A DNA stretch of 64,000 bases, taken from NCBI RefSeq assembly GCF_011764505.1, contig NZ_AP022840.1, positions 1-64,000 of the forward strand, in the 5' to 3' direction. The notes under the pieces were generated by a model that searched no databases, was not told where the DNA came from, and was given only the letters and a program-made list of their open reading frames with translations. Source of the DNA: Legionella antarctica. GTDB lineage: Bacteria; Pseudomonadota; Gammaproteobacteria; Legionellales; Legionellaceae. Positions 44,378 through 53,046 of the stretch are shown piece by piece (within the stretch, counting starts at the first letter, position 1; every line of letters starts with the position of its first letter). The position numbers and the translations under genes are program-made.

Positions 44378-45646
44378 ATGTATGCCTTAATTGATTGTAA
44401 TAATTTCTATGCATCATGTGAGCGTTTGTTTCGCCCAGACTTGCGCGATAAACCGATTATTGTTTTATCAAATAACGATGGATGTGTGATTGCTCGCTCT
44501 AATGAATCCAAGGCTCTGGGAATTGCTATGGGAGAGCCTTTTTTTAAAATTAAAGCACTATGTAAACACCATCAGGTTTTTGTTTTCTCCTCTAATTACA
44601 CTTTGTATGGTGACTTATCACATCGCGTGATGACAACGATTGAAGAGGCGTGGCCACATTGTGAGATTTATTCCATTGATGAAGCGTTTCTTGATTTAAG
44701 TACCATGCCTGTTAATCAACATGATGCCTTTTGTGTTGCACTGCAAAAAAAGATTTTAAAGGAAACTGGTATTCCCACATCTGTTGGGATTGGCCAAACA
44801 AAAACACTGGCAAAGATTGCTAATCATTGTTGCAAAAAAGTCTTTAAGACTCCTGTTTTCAATGTGAGCGCTCAACGAGAATTTATTCTAAAACAAATAG
44901 CAGTAGGGGATGTATGGGGGATAGGGCGGCAATGGAGTAAAAAACTAATCAACCGAGGTATACATACCGCTTTTGATTTAGCCTCTACCAATGCTCATCT
45001 GCTAAAAAAACAATTTAATGTGGTGATGATGCGCACCGCGATGGAGTTACAAGGAATCCCTTGTGGCGGACTTGAAGAGGCACAACCAAAGCAAAGCATT
45101 ATGTCTTCCAAAAGTTTTGGACAGATGCAAACCCAGTACTCAAGTGTTGCGCAATCCTTAAGCAGTCATTGTGCGCGGGCAGTGGAGAAATTAAGACAAC
45201 AGCAATTAGTTGCCCAACGCATGTATGTTTTTGTTCATACCAATAGGTTTCGAGAGGATTTGGCACAGCACTTTCAATCCATTGAAGTGAACTTTATCAA
45301 CCCCACAGATGATTTGCGTATCATCACCAGATTTGCAAAAAAATGTTTGGGTCGTATTTTTAAACCCGGTTATCACTATAAAAAAGCAGGGGTGTGTTTA
45401 GAGGATTTGATTCCGAAAGACCCAAGACAGCTGGATATGTTTCATCAGCCCAGTGATGAGACTTTAGAAAAGACAGAACAATTAATGTCACTCTTTGATA
45501 AAATTAATCAAAAATTTGGTCGCAGCACCATTCGCCTGGCGGCAGAGGGCTACTCCAAACCCTGGGCGATGCGAGCCGAGCTTAAATCACCAGCCTATAC
45601 TACGCGATGGTCTGATTTACCTGTAGTGATTCTTGCCCCTTACTAA
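44378..45646 (+). CDS. umuC: DNA polymerase V catalytic subunit (Y-family)
   Basis: 422 residues. Y-family motifs are intact: MYALIDCNNFYASCERLFRP (first acidic cluster), VVLSNNDGCVIARS-type segment (IVLSNNDGCVIARSNESK), and the YSIDEAFLDLS catalytic box, followed by a helix-hairpin-helix thumb (VGIGQTKTLAKIANH) and the little finger. The C-terminus (RLAAEGYSKPWAMRAELKSP) resembles E. coli UmuC, including the beta-clamp-binding region upstream. It performs error-prone translesion synthesis and is in an operon with umuD. Confidence 0.95.
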   Translation: MYALIDCNNFYASCERLFRPDLRDKPIIVLSNNDGCVIARSNESKALGIAMGEPFFKIKALCKHHQVFVFSSNYTLYGDLSHRVMTTIEEAWPHCEIYSIDEAFLDLSTMPVNQHDAFCVALQKKILKETGIPTSVGIGQTKTLAKIANHCCKKVFKTPVFNVSAQREFILKQIAVGDVWGIGRQWSKKLINRGIHTAFDLASTNAHLLKKQFNVVMMRTAMELQGIPCGGLEEAQPKQSIMSSKSFGQMQTQYSSVAQSLSSHCARAVEKLRQQQLVAQRMYVFVHTNRFREDLAQHFQSIEVNFINPTDDLRIITRFAKKCLGRIFKPGYHYKKAGVCLEDLIPKDPRQLDMFHQPSDETLEKTEQLMSLFDKINQKFGRSTIRLAAEGYSKPWAMRAELKSPAYTTRWSDLPVVILAPY

Positions 45647-45965
45647 ATGTTCTATCGGGTCACTGGTATCTTATGTCTCATAATCGTCGCTTATTTGAGA
45701 CTCTATGCATGTACTTATAATTTTTTTTCTAAATTATTGTCTCAGTCTAAATATAATATAAACTTAATAAAAGTAGAGAGCACTGAGATCTCATCGGGTA
45801 TCCTCTTCATTTTGTTACATAGAGACATTGTTGTTGTGTTAACTATCTAATTGAAATCAAGGTTCAAATTAGATTAGAGTTAATAGCTTAGTTGGAGCGT
45901 GCTGATAATCCATCATGAATATTGGTGCTCTATAAAGGATTGATTAAATATACAGGAGTTATATG
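45647..45965. other. Intergenic, no gene supported
   Basis: 316 bp after umuC. A 67-codon open frame starts at the umuC stop but has no ribosome site and atypical composition, so I do not call it. A likely ribosome site AGGAG near 45955 serves the next gene. Confidence 0.6.
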
Positions 45966-46391
45966 ATGCAAATTAATAATTTACTAAACCCTGAACAAAA
46001 CATATCTAATTTATCTAATAAATCAGAAAAATTAAGTAAGAACCAACCATCGGCCACCCCGATAGAAACTACGGCCAAGCAAACAATCAATCAATATGAC
46101 GTACACCATATGACACCTAACGAGTTAGAGGAATTAATTACTGAGCTTCGAGAATCAGGTCAAATTTCAGAAAAAGAGTCCATGATGTTGACCATAGATC
46201 GCTTTAGTATACTAAGTTCTGGAGGTGTTTCAAAAGACACAAAAATTGATATGACCGCTTTTTTTGAGGAACAGATTGATATCATGAAAACAAACCCAGG
46301 AACTAAAGGGGTCGAATATCTAGAGCGGTCATTGGATATTCTAAGAGCTGTCGAGGCGAGACATGGCAGTGACATACCTCGCTCAGTTTAG
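45966..46391 (+). CDS. Hypothetical protein, helical C-terminus
   Basis: 141 residues; AGGAG precedes two adjacent ATGs (45963, 45966). The N-terminal 40 residues are low-complexity and Ser/Asn/Lys rich; the rest is helical (TPNELEELITELRESGQISE, then MTAFFEEQIDIMKTNPGTKG). No family recognised. The architecture (disordered start, compact helical end) is common in secreted or regulatory proteins but gives no function. The next gene converges on it. Confidence 0.6.
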   Translation: MQINNLLNPEQNISNLSNKSEKLSKNQPSATPIETTAKQTINQYDVHHMTPNELEELITELRESGQISEKESMMLTIDRFSILSSGGVSKDTKIDMTAFFEEQIDIMKTNPGTKGVEYLERSLDILRAVEARHGSDIPRSV

Positions 46392-46411
46392 GATTTTTGG
46401 TTACTTATTAA

Positions 46412-46948
46412 TTATTGTATATACAGCTTCGCCATCAACGTGTTGTGGGGGTAATCTTTGGATGTGATTTGTAAAGAAAATTCCCCATTCCCATAGCCTG
46501 CACAATCCCAGACACGCCGATATCCGACTAAGGACTCTCCTCGGCCGCAGGTTCCTACAGAACCATCGCGCTTTTTGCATAGTCTGTCTTTTCTAACCAG
46601 GGATGTTTCTGGCAATACTCGACCACTCATTATAACAATCGGATCTGTTCCAAACCCTATTTCGACAGTTGATATCAATAATTCAGATCCGCCATGGTGT
46701 TTTTTTGTTTGAAATTGGTCTTTCTGTATTTCTTCACCATTTGGTACGGTACTTGAAACCACAAGTTCAATATAGAGAGAGGCTAACGATAACGACTTCA
46801 ATGTATCGTCAATGGAGTTTTTTGCAGTGTCGGTTGCGGTGAGTTGCTCAAAAGGGAGGTTATCATTAGTATATTGGGTTGGATTATTTGCCCAGGTTAA
46901 TGGTGCAAAGCAGAAAAAAACAAAAAAGAACACGACCCTATTTTTCAT
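46412..46948 (-). CDS. Secreted/periplasmic protein of unknown function
   Basis: 178 residues with a clear signal peptide (MKNRVVFFFVFFCFAPLTWA, cleavage after TWA). The ATG at 46948 has GGAG upstream; a longer in-frame start at 46993 would spoil the signal. The mature part is polar, with four cysteines near the C-terminus (RLCKKRDGSVGTCGRGESLV, then VWDCAGYGNGEF) apart from one that could form disulfides. No family recognised. Confidence 0.65.
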   Translation of the reverse strand: MKNRVVFFFVFFCFAPLTWANNPTQYTNDNLPFEQLTATDTAKNSIDDTLKSLSLASLYIELVVSSTVPNGEEIQKDQFQTKKHHGGSELLISTVEIGFGTDPIVIMSGRVLPETSLVRKDRLCKKRDGSVGTCGRGESLVGYRRVWDCAGYGNGEFSLQITSKDYPHNTLMAKLYIQ

Positions 46949-47126
46949 ATCCAACTCCTTGATAATTAAGCAAATAGTATTATTCGTGCGCATTATACCA
47001 TATATAAGTGGTCTAATTTATTCGTTGTGAATAATATTTGTCTTTTCTTTAGATGATAAATGAGGTTGAAATAAAATTGCTGGTAGCTCCATATGTAAAC
47101 AATAGAAATAAAATTGGAGGCTTGTT

Positions 47127-47225
47127 ATGAGAGCGACAGCCATTAAACTGGCTGCCGAAGGATACTCGAAACCTTGGGCAATACGCCGCTGGATTGAACT
47201 CCCTATTGTTACCAATCGAACTTGA
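47127..47225 (+). pseudogene. umuC: Relic of a second umuC 3' end
   Basis: Reads RATAIKLAAEGYSKPWAIRR then WIELPIV, clearly homologous to the last residues of the UmuC at 44378-45646 (STIRLAAEGYSKPWAMRAEL...LPVVI) but diverged. An ATG precedes it by chance. Only ~30 codons survive, so it is a remnant of another umuDC copy. Confidence 0.85.
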
Positions 47226-47307
47226 TAGTTTAAGTAATTAGTGCCGCGTTTTAATAAAGACACTATAATGCTCTAATCATTTAAGTATTGTTTATCTGAG
47301 TATATCT

Positions 47308-48207
47308 ATGATTGAAGTATCTGTGCAGGAAGTCTCAGAACATCCCGATTATCAAGTATTAAACCGAATTTCCACTTCGCTAGCTCATCGAGTAGCCACC
47401 GATCCCAAACAATTTATTGCTACTATTATTGATTTAGAAACGATGGGGCTTAATGCTACCCAACATGAAATACTTGAAATTGGAATGCTGAGCTTTTCTT
47501 TCTCGACAGGCGATGGAATTATAGCCATTGTTGATTCGTACAATGAACTTAACGATCCAGGTAAACCTATTCCGGCAGAAGTAATAAAAGTAACGGGTAT
47601 CACTGATGCAGATGTAAAGGGAAAAGCAATTGATTGGAACCATGTAGCTCAAACCTTAAAAAAAACGCACCTTATTATTTGTCATAACAGTGGATTTGAT
47701 CGCAATTTTTTAGAATTACAAACTCCAGAAGCTATTTCTACCCTAATAAAAACGTTACCTTTTGCCTGTACTATTCGTGATATTGATTGGAAGGATAAGG
47801 GGATTGAAAGTTCTAAACTGGATTACATCAATTGGAAATTAGGCTTTTTCTATGAGGGGCATCGGGCGTTAAATGACTGCTGGGCAACCCTTAATCCTTT
47901 AATTCAATGTGAAGGAACTTTTGAGGAATTAAAAGTAAACGTTCGTAAGAAAGAAACGCTAATTTGTGCAGTTAACGCACCATTCGATAAGAAGGATTTG
48001 TTAAAAGGCCGAAACTATCGATGGTCTGATGGTACTGATAAGCTCCCCAAAAGTTGGTGGATTAGTTTGTCTAATGAATTATTGACTGATGAAAAACTAT
48101 GGCTTGATGAAGAAATTTATGGTGTATCTGGTGCGAGTAATTCAATTCCTCAAATTGAGATAACCGCACGAAAAAGATACTCATTCAGAGCACAATGTAT
48201 AGAATAA
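47308..48207 (+). CDS. DnaQ-like 3'-5' exonuclease family protein
   Basis: 299 residues. The DEDDh exonuclease domain covers about residues 35-200: IATIIDLETMGLNATQHEIL (Exo I DxE), LIICHNSGFDRNFLEL (Exo II) and GHRALNDCWATLNPL (Exo III with the catalytic HxAxxD). This resembles the epsilon-type proofreading exonuclease found stand-alone on plasmids. The C-terminal ~95 residues (WISLSNELLTDEKLWLDEEI) are a separate domain I do not recognise. Proximity to umuDC suggests a DNA-repair grouping. Confidence 0.88.
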   Translation: MIEVSVQEVSEHPDYQVLNRISTSLAHRVATDPKQFIATIIDLETMGLNATQHEILEIGMLSFSFSTGDGIIAIVDSYNELNDPGKPIPAEVIKVTGITDADVKGKAIDWNHVAQTLKKTHLIICHNSGFDRNFLELQTPEAISTLIKTLPFACTIRDIDWKDKGIESSKLDYINWKLGFFYEGHRALNDCWATLNPLIQCEGTFEELKVNVRKKETLICAVNAPFDKKDLLKGRNYRWSDGTDKLPKSWWISLSNELLTDEKLWLDEEIYGVSGASNSIPQIEITARKRYSFRAQCIE

Positions 48208-48806
48208 TTTCAATCCAATCGGATTGAGTTAAACACGGTATCCTTTAAAAGATTTTTAGTGAAATTTTGCCAGTCAATAGGTGTATTGGTTACACCTCAT
48301 CCCCATGGATAGCTGTAACGGCTCGCGTTTATAAACACATCAGCCCGCAATCATCGCATTTAATTTGGGTCAAATTTGAGCCCTGTTTGCGGGTTGAGTG
48401 TTTTATGATTGCGAGCCTTTACATCTATACCTATCATTGACATTCACTTTGACAATCTGCTGACATAGACTTAGAAAAGTGACAATTGGATCTAGCGATA
48501 AGATTTCTATCACGTAAACGAACGTTTTTCTTGTAGGAGGAGCATGGCGATAAACCATTATTGTGAGCCCAAGTGCAAATAATGTGAGCCAGGAAATTTT
48601 TAAAAGTCATTTAATGTGAGCCGAAATTTTCGGATAGAGTCAATTAATGTGAGTCCATTTGTTCCACACGACCCCTAATAAACAGTTTAAGGTATAAAAA
48701 AGAAACTAGATCATCGTCCAGTCTACGTAGCCTGGTGGTCAATTTTTTTTTTCAACTCTACAAAAATATTGTTATAATATATAATTGTTTGGATTATGAG
48801 ATAAAT
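48208..48806. other. Intergenic region with a degenerate transposon end
   Basis: 600 bp without a gene. The left part has a loose inverted repeat CCCGCAATCAT / ATGATTGCGAGCC; 48562-48679 carries insertion-sequence-like repeats (listed separately). TATAAT at about 48773 is a plausible -10 for the following gene. Confidence 0.5.
48562..48679. repeat. TGTGAGCC repeats and IS21-like terminus remnant
   Basis: TGTGAGCC or a close variant at 48562, 48583, 48615 and 48648 precede a terminus-like CATTTGTTCCACACGACCCC ending about 48679. Spaced short repeats next to an end are typical of IS21-family termini. The element itself is gone. Confidence 0.5.
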
Positions 48807-49616
48807 ATGTTGACTGATAAAGAGAGAAAATTAGCGGGTGCATTGATGGAGACATTGAGAAAAGCTGGTATTACTATGGCTAGAAAACTAAATGAAGATG
48901 CTGCCTCTGTATTTTTTTCTATTGACTCTAAGTACGTCGATAATTTTCCATTTGATATAAAGGAAAGCTTACAACAATATACTTTTAAAGCTAATAGTGG
49001 GAGTTTTTATACATTCACCGTTCCATTAAAAGACGAACTCACAGTTAACATGTTAATTAACTTCTGTAATATTGCTATTACACCACCCAAAGAAACTGTT
49101 AATAGAAAAAACAGAGACTATGAGCAACGTTTATATAGCGGTGGCAAGGGTGTAATTAGTGATACTACATATAATCATAGTTTTTCCGCCCCTGAACCGA
49201 GTATAGATAACCTTGCTTGGCTTGACGCTAAAGATAAATTAGGAAAGAAGAGTATTCCTGAGACAAGTAACCAAGCGAAGAACACTCTGCAATTTTGGTC
49301 AATGTTACAAAATAACAGATCAGAGAAGCCTGAAGTAACTGATCTAAAAAAACTAATAGGAAGCTCTCCCTTTGATAAAGCTGGTAAAGGATGGTTTGGT
49401 GTACCAATTATGCCGAAACATCTCAAAGAAATGCTCCGAGCCAATACTTATAAAGATATTAAAAACATTGCTGAAAAGGCTTTGAAGTCAGATTCTCCCA
49501 ATAAATCTGAAATTACTAAAACATTATACGAAGCGATCGCTAATAGCAGTACAGCAGAAAATGCCATACAATTAATCAACACTGATATACCGCAATCTAG
49601 TTCTTTCAATATTTAG
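48807..49616 (+). CDS. Hypothetical protein
   Basis: 269 residues from the ATG at 48807 (an upstream TTG-type start at 48735 would add a hydrophobic non-native leader). Moderately charged with helical N-terminus (LTDKERKLAGALMETLRKAG) and a lysine/serine-rich C-terminal half (NTYKDIKNIAEKALKSDSPN). No catalytic motif or membrane segment seen. It stands alone between degenerate transposon ends, which suggests it may be mobile cargo. Confidence 0.6.
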   Translation: MLTDKERKLAGALMETLRKAGITMARKLNEDAASVFFSIDSKYVDNFPFDIKESLQQYTFKANSGSFYTFTVPLKDELTVNMLINFCNIAITPPKETVNRKNRDYEQRLYSGGKGVISDTTYNHSFSAPEPSIDNLAWLDAKDKLGKKSIPETSNQAKNTLQFWSMLQNNRSEKPEVTDLKKLIGSSPFDKAGKGWFGVPIMPKHLKEMLRANTYKDIKNIAEKALKSDSPNKSEITKTLYEAIANSSTAENAIQLINTDIPQSSSFNI

Positions 49617-49678
49617 TACGCGCACCATTAAATAAGTTTTGGTTTTTATCATTAACGATCGATGCTCAGTTTTTCAGG

Positions 49679-49858
49679 GGTTCTGTGGAACAAATGCCGG
49701 AAGTGTTTGTTTCACTTAGTCTCCTGTTTTAGGGGGTTGGAGTCCAGGCGGCCGGAATCGTGCGCTAAGTCGTGTTCGAATGTTCCTAAATTTTGTGTTA
49801 AATTCTTTTATTTTTTTACTAGGGTTAGAACCCCAAGGTACGAAATTTCCACAGAACC
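49679..49858. repeat. Short inverted-repeat element remnant
   Basis: GGTTCTGTGGAA (49679-49690) and TTCCACAGAACC (49847-49858) bound 180 bp without a gene. The left end shares TGTGGAACAAATG with the terminus at 48658-48670. Possibly a miniature or deleted insertion element. Confidence 0.45.
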
Positions 49859-49882
49859 TTTATTAATAATCCAAGATTTGTT

Positions 49883-50170
49883 TTAATCATAAACATTTTT
49901 TCGATGCCCTACATGAACGACAAGAATTATAAAATGATAGTCTTCAATTTTTGCAATAATACGATAATCCCCAATACGATAACGCCACAACCCAGAGAGG
50001 TTGCCTGATAAGGACTTCCCCAATAAGCGAGGATTATCAGTCGAGGCGATCTTTTCTTTAAGATAGTTCAAAATTTTTTTCTGTGCCGTATGACCAAGTT
50101 TCTTAAGGTCTTTTTCTACATCAGCATCAAACTCAATCTTCCAGGTCAAGGCGGCTTTCCATTTCTTCAA
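49883..50170 (-). CDS. relE: RelE/ParE-superfamily toxin
   Basis: Up to 95 residues with the RelE fold signature: KIEFDADVEKDLKKLGHTAQ, KILNYLKEKIASTDNPRLLG, LWRYRIGDYRIIAKIEDYHF and the C-terminal VVHVGHRKNVYD. The R-IG-YRI and HVGHR motifs are typical of RelE mRNA interferases. The start could be a TTG at 50149 instead of 50170; both overlap the antitoxin gene, implying coupling. Confidence 0.9.
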   Translation of the reverse strand: MKKWKAALTWKIEFDADVEKDLKKLGHTAQKKILNYLKEKIASTDNPRLLGKSLSGNLSGLWRYRIGDYRIIAKIEDYHFIILVVHVGHRKNVYD

Positions 50171-50345
50171 GAGTTATACGAGGATTTTTCTTTTCCAGGC
50201 GAGAAAGGGCGATGAGATGATCTTCTTGTTCATCGAGAAAATCTTGTAAGGCTTGTTTCACATAATAACTTTTAGAACGATGCGTTCGCTCTGCCAATTG
50301 AGACAGTCGCTCTTCAAGATTTTCTGGTAAACGAACTGCTAACAT
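50133..50345 (-). CDS. Ribbon-helix-helix antitoxin of the RelE-like toxin
   Basis: 70 residues: N-terminal ribbon-helix-helix (MLAVRLPENLEERLSQLAER, THRSKSYYVKQALQDFLDE) and a short acidic C-terminus (LEEMESRLDLED) that would wrap the toxin. Overlaps relE. A perfect 14-bp palindrome at 50383-50396 upstream is the likely autoregulatory operator. Confidence 0.9.
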   Translation of the reverse strand: MLAVRLPENLEERLSQLAERTHRSKSYYVKQALQDFLDEQEDHLIALSRLEKKNPRITLEEMESRLDLED

Positions 50346-50382
50346 GATATCACCCGTGTTATGTATTACATATATAACAAGT

Positions 50383-50396
50383 ATAACATATGTTAT
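50383..50396. promoter_or_regulatory. Palindromic operator of the relE-type operon
   Basis: ATAACATATGTTAT is a perfect palindrome about 40 bp upstream of the antitoxin start, next to similar half-sites (TATAACAAGTATAAC), consistent with binding by a dimeric ribbon-helix-helix repressor. Confidence 0.6.
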
Positions 50397-50454
50397 TCAA
50401 AATAGCGTGTAATTTTTTTACTAGGATTTCGTTTGAGATAGATAACACTTAGAT

Positions 50455-50517
50455 TCTTATAGACTGACACATAGCGATCTTGCCGATTAATTTTGGATTA
50501 AGTGTCAGTCTATAAGA
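50455..50517. repeat. Perfect 16-bp inverted repeat beside the IS91-type element
   Basis: TCTTATAGACTGACAC (50455-50470) and GTGTCAGTCTATAAGA (50502-50517) with a 31-bp spacer. It could be the terminus hairpin of the IS91-like element or an unrelated recombination site. Confidence 0.7.
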
Positions 50518-50553
50518 TTTGTTGAGCTAAACTGCCGATTTTGTGGTAAAGAA

Positions 50554-50769
50554 CTATGGGGTTTGTATTAAATTTATCATGGGCAGTTGTGTTAAACGAG
50601 ATGTACTTATGTTGGCATTTCCACCTAGGTCATACTTTTTTAAATAGATTCTTGCGTTGGTTCTTCCTTGATTAATGAGGGAAGACGATTTTTTTACGAA
50701 AACTGCCATAGTTAGCCATGCTCCTTCATTAATATTATAAGCTATTAAATGTACACTATTTATCTTCAT
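50554..50769 (-). CDS. Small hypothetical protein downstream of the IS91-type transposase
   Basis: 71 residues from the ATG at 50769 (KINSVHLIAYNINEGAWLTM...), overlapping the transposase stop by 4 bp. Basic C-terminus. No family recognised; it may be a fragment of the gene into which the element inserted. Confidence 0.35.
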   Translation of the reverse strand: MKINSVHLIAYNINEGAWLTMAVFVKKSSSLINQGRTNARIYLKKYDLGGNANISTSRLTQLPMINLIQTP

Positions 50770-51977
50770 ATAACTCCCAACTCGATTGGAGGATCTCCAG
50801 AATGAGTGACCCACTTAGCTAAAAACGATTCAACTATATTTAATCGTCCAGAACCACAGCGTGGACAATTAGTTATGTCTATTCCTGTCAGTCGTAGCAT
50901 TAAGTCATGGATTTTTTCTTTTCTCTTTGGCTTCATTTCAGGGTGATTAAGTGCTATTCGTGCTTGTTTTAGGTTTATGGATTTATAACGATTTGCTAAA
51001 ATCCCATAGTGTCGTAAGCGTTGAAATCCCTTTGGTAAGACATGCAACAGGTAACGTCGAGTAAATTCATTGACGTTTAATTTCATTATTTTTGGTTGAC
51101 TGTTGTCTGCGTAATCACGCCATTTAAATGAGACTGTATTATTTTGAAAAGCGACTAATCGCTGATTTCCAATAGCAATTCGATGGGTGTAGCGTCCAAG
51201 GTATTTCAGAACGTGTTCTGGTCCTGCAAAGGGAGGTTTAGCATAAACAATCCAATCCTTTTCGTACAGTAATGAGATAAGTTGTTGAATGGTTTCTTTA
51301 TTAGTAGAGCCATTAGGTAAACATACTTCGCGATTGTTTAATAAGACCTTAAGTTGTTCCAGGTATTTTCCTCTAAAAACTTTAGATAGTGCACGAATCG
51401 GGAAAAGAAATGCTCTTTTAGCATGGTTCCATTGCTTATTTTTTGTTAATCCACCACCACTTATAATGCAATGCACATGGATATGTTGCTCCAGGTTTTG
51501 TCCCCAAGTATGAAGAACCATAGTAATACTTGGTTTAGCACCTAACCATTTGGGATTTGCACTAAATTGTAATAATGTGTCACGTGCCGTTTGAAATAAT
51601 AAATTGTAAATGAGTTCCGGTGTTCCTTGAGCAAGAGGATTAATGTGGTGAGGTAGGGTAAAAACAACATGAAAATATCCTGTGGGTAATAATTCTTCTG
51701 TACGTGCATCAATCCAACGTTCCTTTTGCATTGCCTGGCATTTTGGACAATGGCGGTTACGGCATGAATTATAACTTATTGATTCGTAGTAACATTTATC
51801 GCATCGGGAGAGATGACCTCCTAAACAAGCAGTACGACAAGCAACAATAGCCCGTATCGCTTTATACTGTTGGCTGCACAGTTTATGATTACTCCTATAG
51901 GTTTGGCTATAATTGCGGAAAATATCAGCAAGTTCCAAGTGTGGTTTTAAGCCCCTATGTTGTTTTGGCTGGTGCAT
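50766..51977 (-). CDS. IS91-family (HUH, Y2-type) transposase
   Basis: 403 residues. An N-terminal zinc-binding region (CLGGHLSRCDKCYYESISYN, then CRNRHCPKCQ) leads into the HUH core with HIHVHCIISGGG and the tyrosine-bearing VLKYLGRYTHRIAIGN segment, ending in a further CxxC (NCPRCGSG). IS91-type enzymes nick one strand and move by rolling circle. It lies 3 bp downstream of a tyrosine recombinase gene, a known companion arrangement in some IS91-like elements. Confidence 0.92.
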   Translation of the reverse strand: MHQPKQHRGLKPHLELADIFRNYSQTYRSNHKLCSQQYKAIRAIVACRTACLGGHLSRCDKCYYESISYNSCRNRHCPKCQAMQKERWIDARTEELLPTGYFHVVFTLPHHINPLAQGTPELIYNLLFQTARDTLLQFSANPKWLGAKPSITMVLHTWGQNLEQHIHVHCIISGGGLTKNKQWNHAKRAFLFPIRALSKVFRGKYLEQLKVLLNNREVCLPNGSTNKETIQQLISLLYEKDWIVYAKPPFAGPEHVLKYLGRYTHRIAIGNQRLVAFQNNTVSFKWRDYADNSQPKIMKLNVNEFTRRYLLHVLPKGFQRLRHYGILANRYKSINLKQARIALNHPEMKPKRKEKIHDLMLRLTGIDITNCPRCGSGRLNIVESFLAKWVTHSGDPPIELGVI

Positions 51978-51980
51978 GAT

Positions 51981-52835
51981 TTAAGATTTTGGTACTTGGG
52001 TTAAAAGGAGCGAGTCGAGCGGTGATGGAGTCTCTGCCAAACGCAGTTTGGTTAAACGAAGATAGCGTGTAGTGGTGCGGATGGAAGAATGGCCTAAAAG
52101 TTGTTTAATGGTATATAAATCGACCCCATCTTCTAGCATGTGCGTTGCAAAAGCATGCCTGAGCCCATGAATACCTCCGCAGTGGTGGAGGTTTGCTTTT
52201 TCCTTTATCTGTTGCCATATACGGCGAATAGAAGGCGTTGTAATTGGCTCAGTACCATCTGTAAGAGAAAATAGCCATGTTTTAGGATGATAAGCTTTCC
52301 AGTATTGGCGTAACTCTATTAATAAACAGGGTGGTAGTACCGTGTATCGATCTTTTTGGCCTTTCCCCTGTTCTATTTTAAGGCACATTTGTTCGCTATC
52401 GATGTCTTTAATTTTTAAATTAGCGATCTCACTAATTCGTAAACCAGAACCATAGGCTAACATCAATATAACTCGGTATTTAACGTCATGAGCGACAGAA
52501 AAAAGCTGTTGAATCTCTTGACGGCTAGGAACCTCCGGTAATTTTTGTGGTTGTTTTACTATAGGGATACAAAAAGAAGTGTTTGGATGACCTAAGGTTT
52601 TTTCATAAAAAAATTTTAAAGCAGACACTAGGCAATTACAGGTTGAATAGGAGAATTTTTTATCTTTTAAAAGATGTAAGAGGTATTGTTCAATTTCATC
52701 ATTGCTTATTTTATCAGGAGATCGATTATAGTAATTAGCCATACGACGAATACTTGTAATATATGACTTTCTTGTATTAAAACTAAAGCCATGTAAAAGC
52801 ATATCATTATTCATTTTGTTACTTAACTTACTCAT
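51981..52835 (-). CDS. Tyrosine recombinase associated with the IS91-type transposase
   Basis: 284 residues, XerC/D-like: core-binding N-terminal half (GFSFNTRKSYITSIRRMANY), catalytic arginine in LAYGSGLRISEIANLK, HGLRHAFATHMLEDG box and GHSSIRTTTRYLRL with the nucleophile. Only 3 bp separate it from the transposase, so they form one operon. Its exact role in the element's movement is not established. Confidence 0.9.
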   Translation of the reverse strand: MSKLSNKMNNDMLLHGFSFNTRKSYITSIRRMANYYNRSPDKISNDEIEQYLLHLLKDKKFSYSTCNCLVSALKFFYEKTLGHPNTSFCIPIVKQPQKLPEVPSRQEIQQLFSVAHDVKYRVILMLAYGSGLRISEIANLKIKDIDSEQMCLKIEQGKGQKDRYTVLPPCLLIELRQYWKAYHPKTWLFSLTDGTEPITTPSIRRIWQQIKEKANLHHCGGIHGLRHAFATHMLEDGVDLYTIKQLLGHSSIRTTTRYLRLTKLRLAETPSPLDSLLLTQVPKS

Positions 52836-53046
52836 AGTAGTTCCTTCTATAATGAATCAAAGACACTATAAGTTTGGCACTTAAAAGAACAAATATAGAT
52901 TCGCGGGTTGTTTAGAACTGGAACAATACTTTGAGGCCTATGTGTACAAGGGTTTAGAGGTTGCCACCGCCGCTAGGCGGTTTAGTTCAACGTACCTTAT
53001 CCATCACAAATAGGGTATAATGAGGAGAAAATAAAAAAGGAACCCT
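52836..53046. other. Intergenic with a small hairpin and a TATAAT box
   Basis: Contains CCGCCGCTAGGCGG near 52968 and GGTATAATG around 53016, the latter a plausible promoter -10 for the downstream integrase. A ribosome site GGAACC/AGGA precedes its ATG. Confidence 0.4.

Noticed and set aside
45647-45850. 67-codon open frame after umuC
   Set aside because: Starts exactly at the umuC stop, no ribosome site, composition unlike a real protein, no recognisable features.
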